From Cerrena zonata (Eukaryota; Basidiomycota; Agaricomycetes; Polyporales; Cerrenaceae), in contig JASBNA010000026.1 in the NCBI GenBank assembly GCA_038087015.1, positions 372,001 through 436,000 on the forward strand: a stretch of DNA of 64,000 nucleotides, read 5' to 3'. Made by a program: the position numbers and the translations under genes. Shown piece by piece: positions 45,119-57,426 of this stretch (within the stretch, counting starts at the first letter, position 1; the number at the start of each line of letters is the position of its first letter). The notes beneath the pieces are model-generated. The model did not search any database, had not been told where the DNA came from, and worked only from the letters and a program-made list of their open reading frames with translations.

Positions 45119-45444
45119 CTTGAAATGAAGTAGTCAATATGTTTTAATTCAATTTAAAACTGGGGGATTGTTTTCTAAGGGTGGACAACCTCAAATATAT
45201 GTTATATGGGTCTCATTTAAGCCATATGTTTTAAAAAACCGAGTGTCAGATGCACACAAGACAGGCGAGATACAAATCTAAGTAGCCTGAGTGAGTATCC
45301 GAGTCGTCGACATTGGCATAAACTCTCTGGCACGAGGCTTTAATTAGTAAGGAAAGCGGTGACGATAATTAGTAAGGAAAGCGGTGACGACCCGTGACCA
45401 TGAGAGCAGATACAACAAAAGAAACTGCTTTGCCTGTGTAAATC
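45119..45444 (+). repeat. Left terminal inverted repeat (326 bp)
   Basis: It matches the complement of 51476-51776 throughout, except for single-base differences and a 25 bp tandem duplication (AATTAGTAAGGAAAGCGGTG... twice, about 45340-45391). Taking out one duplicate gives 301 bp, exactly the length of the right repeat. Confidence 0.93.
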
Positions 45445-46763
45445 CGAAGACGCAGAAACGGTATCTTGATATGGTAATGTTTTTTCCTATTCAATCATGT
45501 TCATTGACATTCGGTTGGCTCCCGAGACGATGTTAATCATTCTCTAGATGACTATATGCTCCACTCAAACTGTGCACCGCCACCATCCGGTCCACACTGG
45601 GAAGTGGTCCACTGCCCGTCTGCGGTCAATATCTCAAGACTAGCCACAGAATAAAAACAATAAATTGGAATAATATATTGTATGAATCATAAACACTAGC
45701 TACCATATTGGTTCCTTCACTGGATATAACAGAATTCCGGTCTGAGTGCGTATTTCTGAGAGGTATTACCATTTTTGGGCATTACAGATGGAGGACCCTG
45801 AACCCTCCAAGCCATAGCTCTGTCTAACTTCCTCAATAGGTTCCTATTTTCAGGAAAATATATTTTTAATACCTCTACTTTATGCTCTCATGAGTAATGT
45901 ACTGAGTATTAGCAGAGATGAATTATATTTCGAATATATTCTAATGGAGGGACTTGTGAGTAGCTTCAAACAAGAAAGGAATATTGAAGCTTGATGAATA
46001 TGCCCAAGGTCTTATTGGGTATGTTCTATGGTATATGAAGTAGTATAGAGCATAACCATGCTACTCTCATATTTATTATGGTTTATCTACATGCTCAGGG
46101 ATTGAATATATATATAAAGTGTCTGTTTGAGTACTGGAAGTTCCCATAGAGTAGTTTTTTGATTATCTTGTTTTGAAAAGGCCTTGTAGGGATTTTTGAG
46201 GACTAAATATATCTACTCATCATTTCCCCAAGTTTGAAGTAGAACAGTGAAAGGATGACCATTCTACAGCCCATTTACTATGAGCTTCCTCTATATCGCA
46301 GAAATGGTGTCGGATTATTCCCAAATATAGTATGTGTCAGCATGTGGACCACCTTGACTTGTATGTTTAGATATAATGTTTATTGTCTCATGAATGAGCA
46401 CCAAATATTCAATCAATTACTTCAAGTCCCTTCTACTTCCACTCATAACCTTTTTCTAATGATCTTGTCACTCTTTTGAACAATCTGTGGCCCATTTCTC
46501 GATGGGCGCCTACACTGGACCACTACCAGGTCACACGCCAGAGTGGAGGTCTCTTCAATAGAATATTCATAGCGAATGTTCATCCCACTTGAAAAAATAA
46601 ATGGTCTCATTATATGGTATATAAATACCTACAGTACTGCATTCCACAATTTAAGAGCTAGGTTTATATGAATTTACTCTTTAATTTACAAATTTGCGTA
46701 GGGTGGACCAGTTCCCGGCGGTTGACAGTATGTTGTTTTCTGCTCATCATCAGACTCTCATAC

Positions 46764-48597
46764 TCACGTGTATCTGCTAGATGTCATTAGCGAGGCTCTT
46801 GAAATGTGGAATATAGCATGGACAAAGAGAACCGTCCATGAGATTCAACAGTGAGTTAATATGTATCAGCTACTTGAATCGGTCTCTAACTTAGTTCAAA
46901 CTACTCTTAGTGAAGATGTATCTGTACGCTTCTGTGGAAACATCAATCCTCTGCCGAACCTTGAAGATGGTACCCTCTCAACATTCTATCACACTCACCT
47001 CAAGGAGCACAATTCTGAGTCATACTTTGGGCGTTATGTCGGAGAATGTCGACGTCCTCCTCTTCCTCTAGAGATTGTGATCGATATCTCAGATGTACGT
47101 CTTGTTTTATTGGGATTGTATTTCAAAAACTTTTCTAATCCAAATTTCACAGTTCGAAGGTCGAACTCATTCAAAGGCACCAGAAAAGTTCCAGACCCCC
47201 AAGCGCGGTCGACATGCTGTATCAGATGATGCTGATGACCTCGATGAGGAGGATTCTACCTCTGGCCACAAACGGCAACGAAAGAGTTCTAGTATGTGTA
47301 ATCCCTTCCTATTTTCAAGTTGTGACTTACGATAATAACTGTTATCAATTAGCACGTCCTGGACCACTGGTGTCTCAATTTGAGCCCCGACATGCACAGA
47401 CAGTACCCCCTTCATCAGCTCAACGTGTCACCCTTCGTGTTGCTCATTTCGAGCTTGATGCAAAAGGTGCCTTCCATGTGGACTGGACTCCTGAGAACGC
47501 TTCTATTATTAAGGCGGTAATCGAAAAGGATGCAGTCAACGTCTCAGGAAGAATGAAAAAGGTCTACAATGTAAGTGTATTATTTAGGCCGTGACCTTAC
47601 TTTCGTTGACTACTAATTGTTAAATTATATCAGATATCTCTATTTCGAGGTAGTGCTGCACCTGAACCATGGGTCGCCAAGCGATTTGTCAATATTGGCA
47701 ATGGTGTAGATGCAGTCACGCCTAAAGAAAACCAAGACCAATTACAAGCAGAAGCAAGTCGTATTTGTTTGGGAAAGGCTATGCTTGCTGCGTTTTATGA
47801 TCGTGCATCCGAAACTGGTACCCGAATCTCCAAAGGTATGTCATTCTCCTCATACTGCAGTTAAGTTCCTATCTTACATGGGCATATTTTAGCGTTTAAT
47901 TTCACCGAGATTATCCTTGTATCGGAGGTATACCAGTGTCACATCGGCCCATCCGTAGCATCTGGCTGTAGTGGAAGCACTCTACCTGAAAATACCACTA
48001 TTGTCTGGTTGCTTGAGCCTCGATGATCCAGTCGTGCTCCGACTAAATGGAGTGGAACTGTGGACTTCCCAGTTCACAATGATCAGAAAGGGCAGACTAT
48101 GGATGCCTTTGGTCATTTCAGCTTGACCTGGACCAAAAATACAATCGTTCTTGCTGATCTCCAAAGTGAGTATTCAAGCGATCCCACTCTAACCATATCA
48201 GCTTTCTGACTAGGATATATTAGGCACCTCCACATTTGTTAAGACACCGCTTGCAGGTGGTATACAACGCTCATGTGATGTCCTCTTCGACGTCATGTCG
48301 CATTCTCTTGCCGGGTACGTACCATAAATATGAACTTATATAATACCAAGCTAACGATACACGTCTGGTAGATCCACTGGTGTTGGTGATCATGGTCGTG
48401 ATGGTATCATGCACTTCGTGCAGAGCCATAAGTGTCAAACATTCTGTGACGGGCTGGGACTTGAACCCCTGTCTGAGGATGATATTGAAGAGACGGCCCT
48501 GACAAATTATGAAGATTACAATGAGGATGTTGAAGATAATCCGGAGAATGAGGATTATAATGGTGAAGAGGATTATGAAGAAGCAGAGGAAGAGTGA
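46764..48597 (+). pseudogene. Alpha-type (atypical) protein kinase gene with one premature stop
   Basis: Exons 46911-47094, 47153-47291, 47353-47570, 47634-47835, 47893-48165, 48224-48314 and 48372-48597 join in frame through introns of 57-63 nt. One more exon lies before 46850 and the true start is unresolved. Kinase signs are a YNISLFRGSAAPEPWVAKRF strand pair with candidate ATP lysine, IVWLLEPR, an AFGHFSLTWTKNTIVLADLQ core, LFDVMSHS, the GVGDHGRDGI loop and a closing HKCQTFCDGLGL cysteine/histidine cluster as in MHCK/EF2K-type kinases. A very acidic tail ends the protein. Codon TGA at 48024-48026 interrupts the core right after EPR; CGA would be expected there. Confidence 0.82.
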
Positions 48598-48984
48598 TTG
48601 CAGTTTAAGACATATATGTCTGTTAGTGTATTTGTACTTTAATCCGGAATCTCAGTCTGTTTTGTGTCAGAACTTGATTTCTATGGTGAATTATATTGTT
48701 GTATATGCAATGGTAAGGCAGTAGAGTTCGATGAAGTTAGAGATGAATATACATGGGTTATGATACTAAAATAAGAGCGAGCAGAGCGGGTGTGGTATGA
48801 AAGAGACAGAAGACGAAAAACATAAAATAAGACATGGAAAATGTAAAATACTTGGAATAAAAAGTATGAGCTCGGAACGAGCCTGGTAGCAGTATCAATG
48901 CAAGTCAATATGAGTCTGGAGTTTCTTCAATTTTACTGTTATATTTCATTTCGTACGGGTGAATTATAATAATATTGTATATGA

Positions 48985-50535
48985 TTAAAAAACATGATCA
49001 CACAGACGTGATGTCATCATCCCAAAAATCCGCCATCCATTAGCAGTGTCACGGTAAGGAGACCCAATGCTGCAATAAACATGTTCCGCAGCATGACAGA
49101 AAGTATCATCTACCCAACGAAATGCTTCGGATCTGGAAACACTGATATTTTGCCGGAGCGCATCAAGAGTCTCTTGTGGTACCGGTGTACTGTACAGTGC
49201 ACCACCATAGTCCTGGGGTCGTGCAAACACGTCATCTGGTGGCGCACCAGAAGGAAGGTGGGATTTCCTTTGTTTACGGACACGGTGGTTATTCCACAGT
49301 TGCATGAAACGGTCCAATTCGGTTTGAACAATAGGGGGCCACAACCATTGGAACAGCTTGCTAAATAGCAATGCAATCGTCAGATCCCAGCTTTAATAAC
49401 AAATAAAATCAGATACATACATATGAATTATGTTATTTGGATTAAAGAGCCCGTTGTGCTGCCCTTCACGTAAGATATCCTCAATATTAAGACCAGCCTT
49501 CTGACGTAACTGATGCCAGAAGTTCTCAATACGGACATTAGTAGTGCTCTTGAGGGCAACAAATGCAGGTCGTTGTGTACGATCTATATCGGGCAGGAAT
49601 GACTCTCTAATATCTAGTCAGTAAAAGTGGAAATGAATACAAAGAAAAACCGTACCGCAATGCTATTTGTATAGCGTACATCTCGCCTGTTTCACTTCCG
49701 TGGTAAACGGTGAGTTGTAGAGGGAAAGCTGTAGATAGATTCCATGAGTAGAGTATCAAATAAAATCCACAATATACAACATACCTCCATATATCTCAAG
49801 GAAATCAAGGTGGACATGTCCAATGGTAGTAGCAAGCCGTGCATTGGCAACGAGATGCAATATCTTACCACTGAACTTATCTCGGAGTCCATAGACAGGA
49901 ATACCAACTTCTCATGGCCATCAGAATTGACTTCCTGGAATACACCTCCCGATCGCAGGTGCCCAGTATGGACCTGCTTACGCCGCAAGTGGGGATGTCG
50001 GATAATCCGACCTGCAGGATCTTCAGCCTTCATAACAGCTCGAACCATAGACCTAGAGTTTCCGACTATAAGGCTTCAGCAATACAAACTGTGTAGAGAT
50101 ATCACATACCGAGGGATAACATGGCCCTCATTTGCAAGTAAATGTCTAACGGTATTGGGACCATTGAGACGGCGGGGATCGGCAGCCATCTTCTGAACAA
50201 CCAGAGAGGTAACAGTCTCATCAGATGGAGGCTTACGTACAACAGGTATGTTGTATTTGGTATGTAACTCCTTCAATTTTGTACGCTTGTAAATTTTGAG
50301 TCATTAGTGTCGATCAGACGGTAGGTCAGAACAACGTTTCATACTTAATTGAATATCCCAAATCAACTTCCAGTCGTCGAAGTCGATCGTTATAAGGGAG
50401 CTGCTCCTTGGAATACTTGATAAGTGCAGCAATGAGGACATCTTCTGCTGGAACTGTAAGGAGATCAAAATGAGAATAGACTTCATGCACGTCATGGTAA
50501 AGATTGCAACTTGCCAATGCCATTATTTTTGCCAT
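48985..50535 (-). pseudogene. Integrase-core (DDE) transposase gene, frameshifted
   Basis: Six exons (50535-50345, 50285-50110, 50052-49785, 49728-49656, 49606-49421, 49360-48985) fit GT..AG introns of 49-60 nt. An ATG opens MAKIMALASCNLYHDV. A helical DNA-binding part includes VPVVRKPPS-like IPVVRKPPSDETV. The catalytic core shows NSDGHEKL (first D), GHVHLDFLEIYGAFPLQLTV then YHGSETG, and NVRIENFWHQLRQ (E). The C-terminus has LWNNHRVRKQ and SGAPPDDVF, typical of fungal and fish 'integrase core domain' proteins. Exons sum to 1,270 nt, one base out of frame: the break lies after HEKL, before IPVYGLRDKFSGKIL. The second acid appears as Y instead of D. Confidence 0.82.
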
Positions 50536-51057
50536 TATAACCTGTCAGATTGACCATGGTAGACGAGGTGTTGAATGGAATAAATGTCTAGATAGAGTAG
50601 GTTAGGGAGTAGTGGAGGCAGAGGGAGAAAAGTACATTGAGTCTAAGTTATAGTGGGACGATATTTATACCAAGTGTTTATGTCAAAGCTTGATCGATGA
50701 GAGTCCATTGTTCAGGTTGCCAGAGATAAGGTTTAAGACCATTTGACGTTGGAGCATAAGCAGTGTAAGAGGGCCGACGCAATATGAGAATAATATTGTG
50801 AAGCGGTATTGAAAACAAAGGCCAAAGTATGATATATGATTATTGAAGTTGAACCCAAAAGTGTGTCCTAGCGGGCCGAGAATTTAAGACAATGATGTCA
50901 CTGTAGGCAGGTCTCAAGTTATTCCGTAGCCAACCTATCATTGATATCATGGTCGACGGTCAATTGAGATGGTAAATCTTTACATAAAATTATGAATTAT
51001 GATAATAACATGAACACATTACCCGAGAACTTACCATTGGCACATAGCTTGAGAGTG

Positions 51058-51291
51058 TCACGGCCAATACTGGTCGCGGTGGCAGGACACGAATCTGGCT
51101 CTCGGAACAACACGAAGAAGCACCTGGCCAGAATATATATCACGGATTTGATAGATTGTGGCACTGTTGCTGATACTGAGTATCTGGGCCTCGACGCCAA
51201 CATCGCCAAGTCTGTAGTTGCCAGTATTAGGTATTATGGTGGTTCCTAAAGGCTCGGAGTTAGCAGCGGAGGTGTTAGTTTGATGGGCCAT
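51058..51291 (-). CDS. Small unrecognised frame between transposase and right TIR
   Basis: An ATG-initiated 77-codon frame starts MAHQTNTSAANSEPLGTT and contains GNYRLGDVGVEAQILS and IYQIRDIYSGQVLLRVV, a plausible beta-rich domain. It is read in the same direction as the transposase, 520 bp upstream of its ATG. It could be a third element gene, a first exon or chance. No family is recognised. Confidence 0.35.
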   Translation of the reverse strand: MAHQTNTSAANSEPLGTTIIPNTGNYRLGDVGVEAQILSISNSATIYQIRDIYSGQVLLRVVPRARFVSCHRDQYWP

Positions 51292-51475
51292 ACTGGTAAC
51301 GTGCTCACAATGGTGGTATCCAAATAGTAGGGGAAAGATGAAGATGTGTGTTCTCTGATTGTCGGTCACCGTTCGGAAGGTGTATCTATATATCACTGGG
51401 GGTTAATGTCAATGGGCTCAGGTAGTATCAATATCATTACACATAAGCTGAAACTTGACCAGGTTTTCCGAGTCC

Positions 51476-51776
51476 GATTTACACAGGCAAAGTAGTTTCT
51501 TTTGTTGTATCTGCTCTCATGGTCATGGGTCGTCACCGCTTTCCTTACTAATTAAAGCCTCGTGCCAGAGAGTTTATGCCAATGTCGACGACTCGGATAC
51601 TCACTCAGGCTACTTAGATTTGTATCTCGCCTGTCTTGTGTGCATCTGACACTCGGTTTTTTAAAACATATGGCTTAAATGAGACCCATATAACATATAT
51701 TTGAGGTTGTCCACCCTTAGAAAACAATCCCCCAGTTTTAAATTGAATTAAAACATATTGACTACTTCATTTCAAG
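51476..51776 (-). repeat. Right terminal inverted repeat (301 bp)
   Basis: It is the complement of the left repeat. Visible differences are the absence of the 25 bp duplication and G/A changes such as CCCATGACC against CCCGTGACC, and CTACTTTG against CTGCTTTG. Confidence 0.93.
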
Positions 51777-54700
51777 ATATGCTCATACCTCTCACCTCAA
51801 GCCCACTTCAACAGGCGGCCTTATGGCTGGAAACACTGTCCATTGATCTCAACTGACCAATCGTACTGGTCTCCCCGGAAGAGGGTGGTAACCGTCGATG
51901 TGGAGGTTTTGGAGTATCAGGCAGAACGTCTCGTACAAGAGGGTTACACTTGCAATATGTCACATTCCAGGATACCCAGGCAATTCAATACCACTCTGAA
52001 TATCATTGTGCTATGAAAGCCGACAGATGTTGATGGATTCCATCTCGTCATTTCAGATGTACCTCAAATAGGGGCAAAATAGGGGTATCCACAAATGCGG
52101 ATGCCCATGTACTATGAGTGAGAAATTCACCCGATGAACTAAATAGTAACTACCAACAGCGGAGTCGATGACCAGAACATTGGAGGAGGTCAAGAACGTA
52201 TACATACCTTCGTTAGCAAGTTCAACAACCGGCTCGACTCTCGCTACTGCACCTTCACTTAGACCCCCCGAAGACGCGGGAGGACTCCGATCAAATGCTC
52301 ACGTACTAACAAATACCCATGTCAATACGCCGTCTCATTGCCAAGCCCTGACCCGTCTACCAAATGGTGGATACCCATCGTCAATAGAATGCCTCCGGAT
52401 GAGCGGAATCAAAAGAGTGAAGAGTATGCCAATTCTGCAAGAAACAGGGCATATTAGAAGATGAAGTCATGTCCTGTTTGAATGCAACTTCGATTCAGCT
52501 AAGACACTTGAGAGCAAACTATACAGAAAAAACGAGGGAGTACATACCAGTAATCGACCGGAATACTGAATACCGGGATAGACGAGAGGTTGCTATGTCA
52601 CAGATGTATTAGCACATCAAGAAGCAATGCCGGCCCTAGTAAACCTCCTCAGCAGTGTCTTTGATATTCGAAGAATCCAAAGCGCTGATTATCTGGAGTC
52701 TGAAGCAGTACCTTGAGCTGGACATTTATTGGCACGCGGAAAATACTGTGCACAATTGGACAAAGCCTCTGAAAGAGGCTAGGCTCGTGACCTCAGTGCA
52801 ATGTATGGACCATTTGTGTAAAACTGTTGTGACACTTTACCAGCATAGCTTGGTTTTAGATGCTTTGACAGTCCCGCATTTAGCATTCAGGAAAGGATAC
52901 GCAACCTTCAAGCCCCACTTACTTAGGCTAGTTTATTGTCTGGAGAACAACTTTAAAAAGCAAAGAAGTAGACGGAGGATATCCAAAGGTTAATGGAGAA
53001 ATCGGAATATAATATATTTCGTTGCTCATAGTAGACATACCAAACTTGCATTGACATTAGAGGTGAAAAAGAACTCTTATACCTTATATGGGCCCTAAAC
53101 AGCCTCCTGATTCTTTCACACAGGATCCCTAATACCCTATGCCAATCCATCTATTTCTATTGGTTTTGTATAGAGATGACATAGAAATAGTTTTGCATGG
53201 AGATATTATTCATCCACTGTAGTCTCCTCAGATGTTTCAATGTCTATTGGCGAGCTGGAAAAAACTCTAGGAATGTATACCAGCACCTAGGTTATGAAGA
53301 CCAATATAGGATACCACAGTGTCGATCTCTTTGTAAGCACTATCACATATATTCTTATATGCTAATCTGAGTGATTTGATTTGATTATAGTGCCAGAGCA
53401 TAGAGCTACTTTTATTGGGAACCCTGGAGCAATATGAAGTTCTCAGAGCTATGGCTGATTCAGATTATTTCCAAGATTGAGCATATGTCACTCAGACTTG
53501 GATCTAGTCTCTTTGAGAAGCACGGAAGGTCTACTATGATAAGACCTGCCATTCTGTATTATTTACGTTCCCTCCTCATGATCCCATTCTCTATGAGCTC
53601 CTTGGGAGAAAGAGTCGTGATAGTAAGAGGCAATGCTATCCACCTGACCAAGCCAACGGCAGCAGAGAATCCAAGCTTGCATAATTCCACCATGGCTTAC
53701 TAGAGAAAAGTAACTAAGACTTAACAGCTCCGGGAGGTTTTAGATGGAGTATAACAAAGTGTGATTAGGAAATAGCACGGGAGGAACAGGTGCAGGAGGA
53801 ATCCAAGCAGGAATAAAAAGAAAAGGGGGAGAAGAAGAACAGTCAACCTGGACCTCAACCTGATCTGTGTCCGGAATTTAATCTGACCTGAGACAGTAAA
53901 CAGAGGTTCCATGAACAATGGAGGATATTATTAAAGCCTCCTCAAGGGAGTAAAACTCAGAAGCAAGTTTCTTTAGATGCACAATGTAGGTGAACGCATA
54001 TATTAATGTGTCATTATTGACCGAAGGTTCTGTGTTATGTGCTTGGTCCCCCATAGAAAGATGATAGTCGCTCCCCACCCATGCCACTGACTATACCTCC
54101 AGGAAAAATCTCGTCCCAGTGTAGCTCTAAGAGCCAGCAAGATGCACTGTAGGTAATGTCCAGATCTGAAGGTAGACCGGAAATATGAGGAGATGCAGAC
54201 ATAATATCTTTGGCTCTAGGAGATTGTGTCATTTTCAGAATATACAGGAAGGGGGAGAAGAGGGAAGCAGAGAATGATACTGGATCATGATGAGCAGGGT
54301 GGGTGTGGAGGTGAAGGTTTAAAAGCAGGAGCGGGATATTAGAGAGGGATTATTCTACCAAATCATTTATGATGCTGCTTTTCTACGGAGTTCTGCCTCC
54401 AAATCTCACAGTTTTATATTGCAAGAAGATCAGCCATTTTGGCGCCACCTGCTACTTGTAAGCAAGAGCTTAGAGGGGCATGTACCATTCGTGGAAGCAC
54501 TATCATCAGGTTTGTAGGAAAGTATTGCGACAAATAGATAGTCATGGTATAACCTAGTTGCATGACCAAGACCAAAGTGTCCTGCTCAACTTTACATTTG
54601 CAAGTTCAATTCTTGTGTGCAGATGATAAACACTTTCACATAAATGAAAAAATGCAACTTGTTGCGTAACTGAGCACCTGCCCAAGAATTTCAAGAAAGG

Positions 54701-55404
54701 TAGTTACTGAAGTGTCACTGTCAGGCGCCCCTCTGATTCCCCCCCATCATCATTGTCGTACGTCTAACATTCTCACAAACATTTTTCTGTAGTGAGGTTA
54801 TGGCGGACAAGATACGTCCTTTTGGCTTTGACGTTGAGAAAGGCATATGTGATGATGTTCAACCCTGTTGTATTCACAGATTCTATCAGAAACAGATGTT
54901 GTCGATATATATTTGCTCGTCAACCGTTGTGCTTGTATGATACTTGCTTTGATCGCAGCAGCGACTAGATTAATACAAAGCGAAGTAATGAAAATAATAG
55001 AGAAAATGGTTATAAGCTCGAACACAATGCCGTAGAGACCATCATCGCAGACCCTGTGTAGAAGACTTTCAAGTTTATCATGATCTTTTCGGAGTCCTGA
55101 ACCTTATCAAGTACGACCAACAGAAGTTGCATAGCATTTTAGGCGAAGCATCAATCAGGTGGTATGTCTTAGCATCTGTCATACTGAGATGATATATCAG
55201 AATATCTATGTATATATTATATAACTACAACTCCTCTACATATTACTACTAGTATAATGGAGGAAAGGCATAGTAAAGGTGTCATCATCACATTGAATTA
55301 CTATTTTCCCTAGGGCGCACCCGAAGTCAAAGGACAGATAGATTGTAGAGCCCAATACAGAAAGAGGTTCAGTCAGTATTTGGAGACGCGACTTGTCCAT
55401 GCAC
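51777..55404. other. Stretch without a recognised gene
   Basis: Moderate frames occur (plus 52655-52993 and 53434-53703, minus 54798-55025), the last with a hydrophobic N-terminus. None shows a family signature or convincing splice structure. Phrases near 52.2-52.6 kb look like decayed coding sequence read in several frames. Confidence 0.35.
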
Positions 55405-55468
55405 AGGTTCGGCACTCCAGGTTCGGCACTCCAAGTTCGGCACTTCGGGTTCGGCACTCCAGGTTCGG
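55405..55468. repeat. 14 bp minisatellite AGGTTCGGCACTCC, about 4.5 copies
   Basis: Four complete units with one- or two-base variants (AAGTTCGGCACTTC, GGGTTCGGCACTCC) and a partial fifth run head to tail. There is no gene context. Confidence 0.88.
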
Positions 55469-57426
55469 TATCTACAGTGTAAGATTGATGTCCTGATGTC
55501 TAAGGACCTCCTTATGAGGCCTTGACTAGTATAGGTAGATTTAACCTATACCATTGTATCAACACATCAGGTTAGACCCCCAAGTCTCAAGACTCACATC
55601 CCGTAGGCATACAGTGAGTCTCGAAAGAAAATGTCTTCAACTTGCTATTGCCCATAATCCGACTATTCCAACATCAACGCCGCTAAGTGAAGGAGTGTGA
55701 TAGTAGTAAGTTCTTGAAAGGAGGGGATAGTGAGTGTCTTCAGATGCAGGCTTCCATAAGGTACTGATGAGCAATGACAACTGATGTGAAGCCAGCGCAT
55801 CGACATAAACATTCTTGAGATACACGAGACCTTCGAGAGAGAGAATCCGAATATGCTACAGTAAAAGAGGAAGGGAAGAACCAAGAATGACAACGCTGCA
55901 ACACCTTCAGAGGAAAGTCAGAAGTTTGGTTAAAGTAATGATTTAGACATTCACTACTTCGAGCCTAAGGGCGATAAGTCAATGTAGCCTCCATAAATGA
56001 TCGCCAGCTGGGGTCGAGCTCAGATCAACACTGTTCTTATATCCGGGATACTCGAAGCCAGCCAATGATCAGCCGAATGCAATTATTATTGCGATAATTT
56101 ATATGCTACAACAAATGTAATCATGGCATAAGCGCACAGTCCAACAGATGTCTCGGAGTGATTGCGGATTCCAGGGGTAGGGAGCGATTTCATAGACCTC
56201 TGCTAACAAGACTCGACACCGCTTTTACCACATGAGTTCCTTGCTCGTGCTCACTGCCTCACCCGTCCGCAACTGATTACACCTCCTATCAAGTGTTAGC
56301 GATGCCCTAGCAGAGACTTGATAGGGGGAAGCATGTAACCTCTCAGCTGCCAACTGCCGGAGCTCTGCTCCTTGATTTATACCTAGAGTCGGCCTCATTA
56401 CAGCCATTTCACAAAACCTAGTCGCAGTGTTCATTTTTTTTCGCTATTTACCACGGTTTAAGCGCTACAATGTGGCTAAAGTGACACACGGCATAATACT
56501 TGCTGTATCATAACCACTTTGGTTTTTAAGCCTGATTTGGGTTTTGGGATGCTATTCCTGTGTCCAGAATCAACTTATGAGGCCTCTGATGTTCTCAAAC
56601 CAAGTATCCAAAAGATTCTCGTGAGCTCGGTCAACACGCTTCCAAATTGAGAGATCTCGTTTTGGTTGACGCCTGAGAGGCATCCCCATTGACTATAAAA
56701 ACATGGTGGCATCGAGTACATAGTGAAGGGTAACGCACCAATAGGTATCAAAACTGAGAATACTGAAGTTCCACTCCATGAGTTATTTAGGGAGATCTAA
56801 TGAGTGTAATGTCCATGTATGGCTACCGCGCATGCCGTGTGGCTGGCGCTGTGGCAAGGCCGCCCAGTTGCGCCCAAAAACTGAGAAAAAATTGGACGCT
56901 GCGACTAGGTTTTCTGAAAGCGCTATAAGGTTGCTCATGTGTTTTGAGCGCTCAAGGTCCAACTTGATTTCTATTTGTTGGGGCTTGCTCGTGCTGCTCC
57001 TCCTTCACTCGTTCATCGCGTGGTTTCGTCTGACTAAGGATGCTCACGAACGCCCTCGTTGTCGCACTGCACAAACTCCACCTGAAACTCAAACTCTCAT
57101 GGTATTTGCATGATTATATTTGACTGCTGGTGATTACATGGAGATGAGGTATCTTAGTGTACAGGACTGAAGTAAGTATACAAATTGTAATGAAAATGGA
57201 AAAGGTCTATTATTGAAAATTAGGGTAAAGCGGTGTGTCGCTAAAATTGAAATGGGAGTCATGATGCATATACTATAAAGACCGGGAGATGAGAGCCAAA
57301 TGAGTGCCAGTGTAGCATAAAGTTATTGCTGCAACAGTTCGTCCTCTCTGTAAGTTTATAGCAATATTTGAAGGATTGTAACGGTATAAAACTGATTCAA
57401 ATTGTTCAAGACTGATGCTTGATGCA

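Larger units (their letters stand above)
45119..51776. mobile_element. 6.66 kb integrase-type DNA transposon carrying an alpha-type kinase gene
   Basis: 45119-45444 and 51476-51776 are near-identical inverted repeats beginning CTTGAAATGAAGTAGTC. Between them are two convergent multi-exon genes: an integrase-core DDE transposase (minus, 48985-50535) and an alpha-type protein kinase (plus, to 48597), with stops 387 bp apart. A small frame (51058-51291) lies between the transposase and the right repeat. Both large genes carry inactivating changes, so this copy is defective, yet the TIR match implies recent activity, possibly driven in trans. I could not find a convincing target duplication at the borders. 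Confidence 0.85.

Noticed and set aside
48409..48597. Acidic 62-codon frame as a separate small gene
   Set aside because: It is the last exon of the alpha-kinase; splice phase and the HKCQTFCDGLGL block connect it to the upstream exons.
55637..55893. Leucine-rich minus-strand frames as an F-box/LRR remnant
   Set aside because: Two overlapping frames look equally leucine-rich and no F-box or conserved block could be placed.
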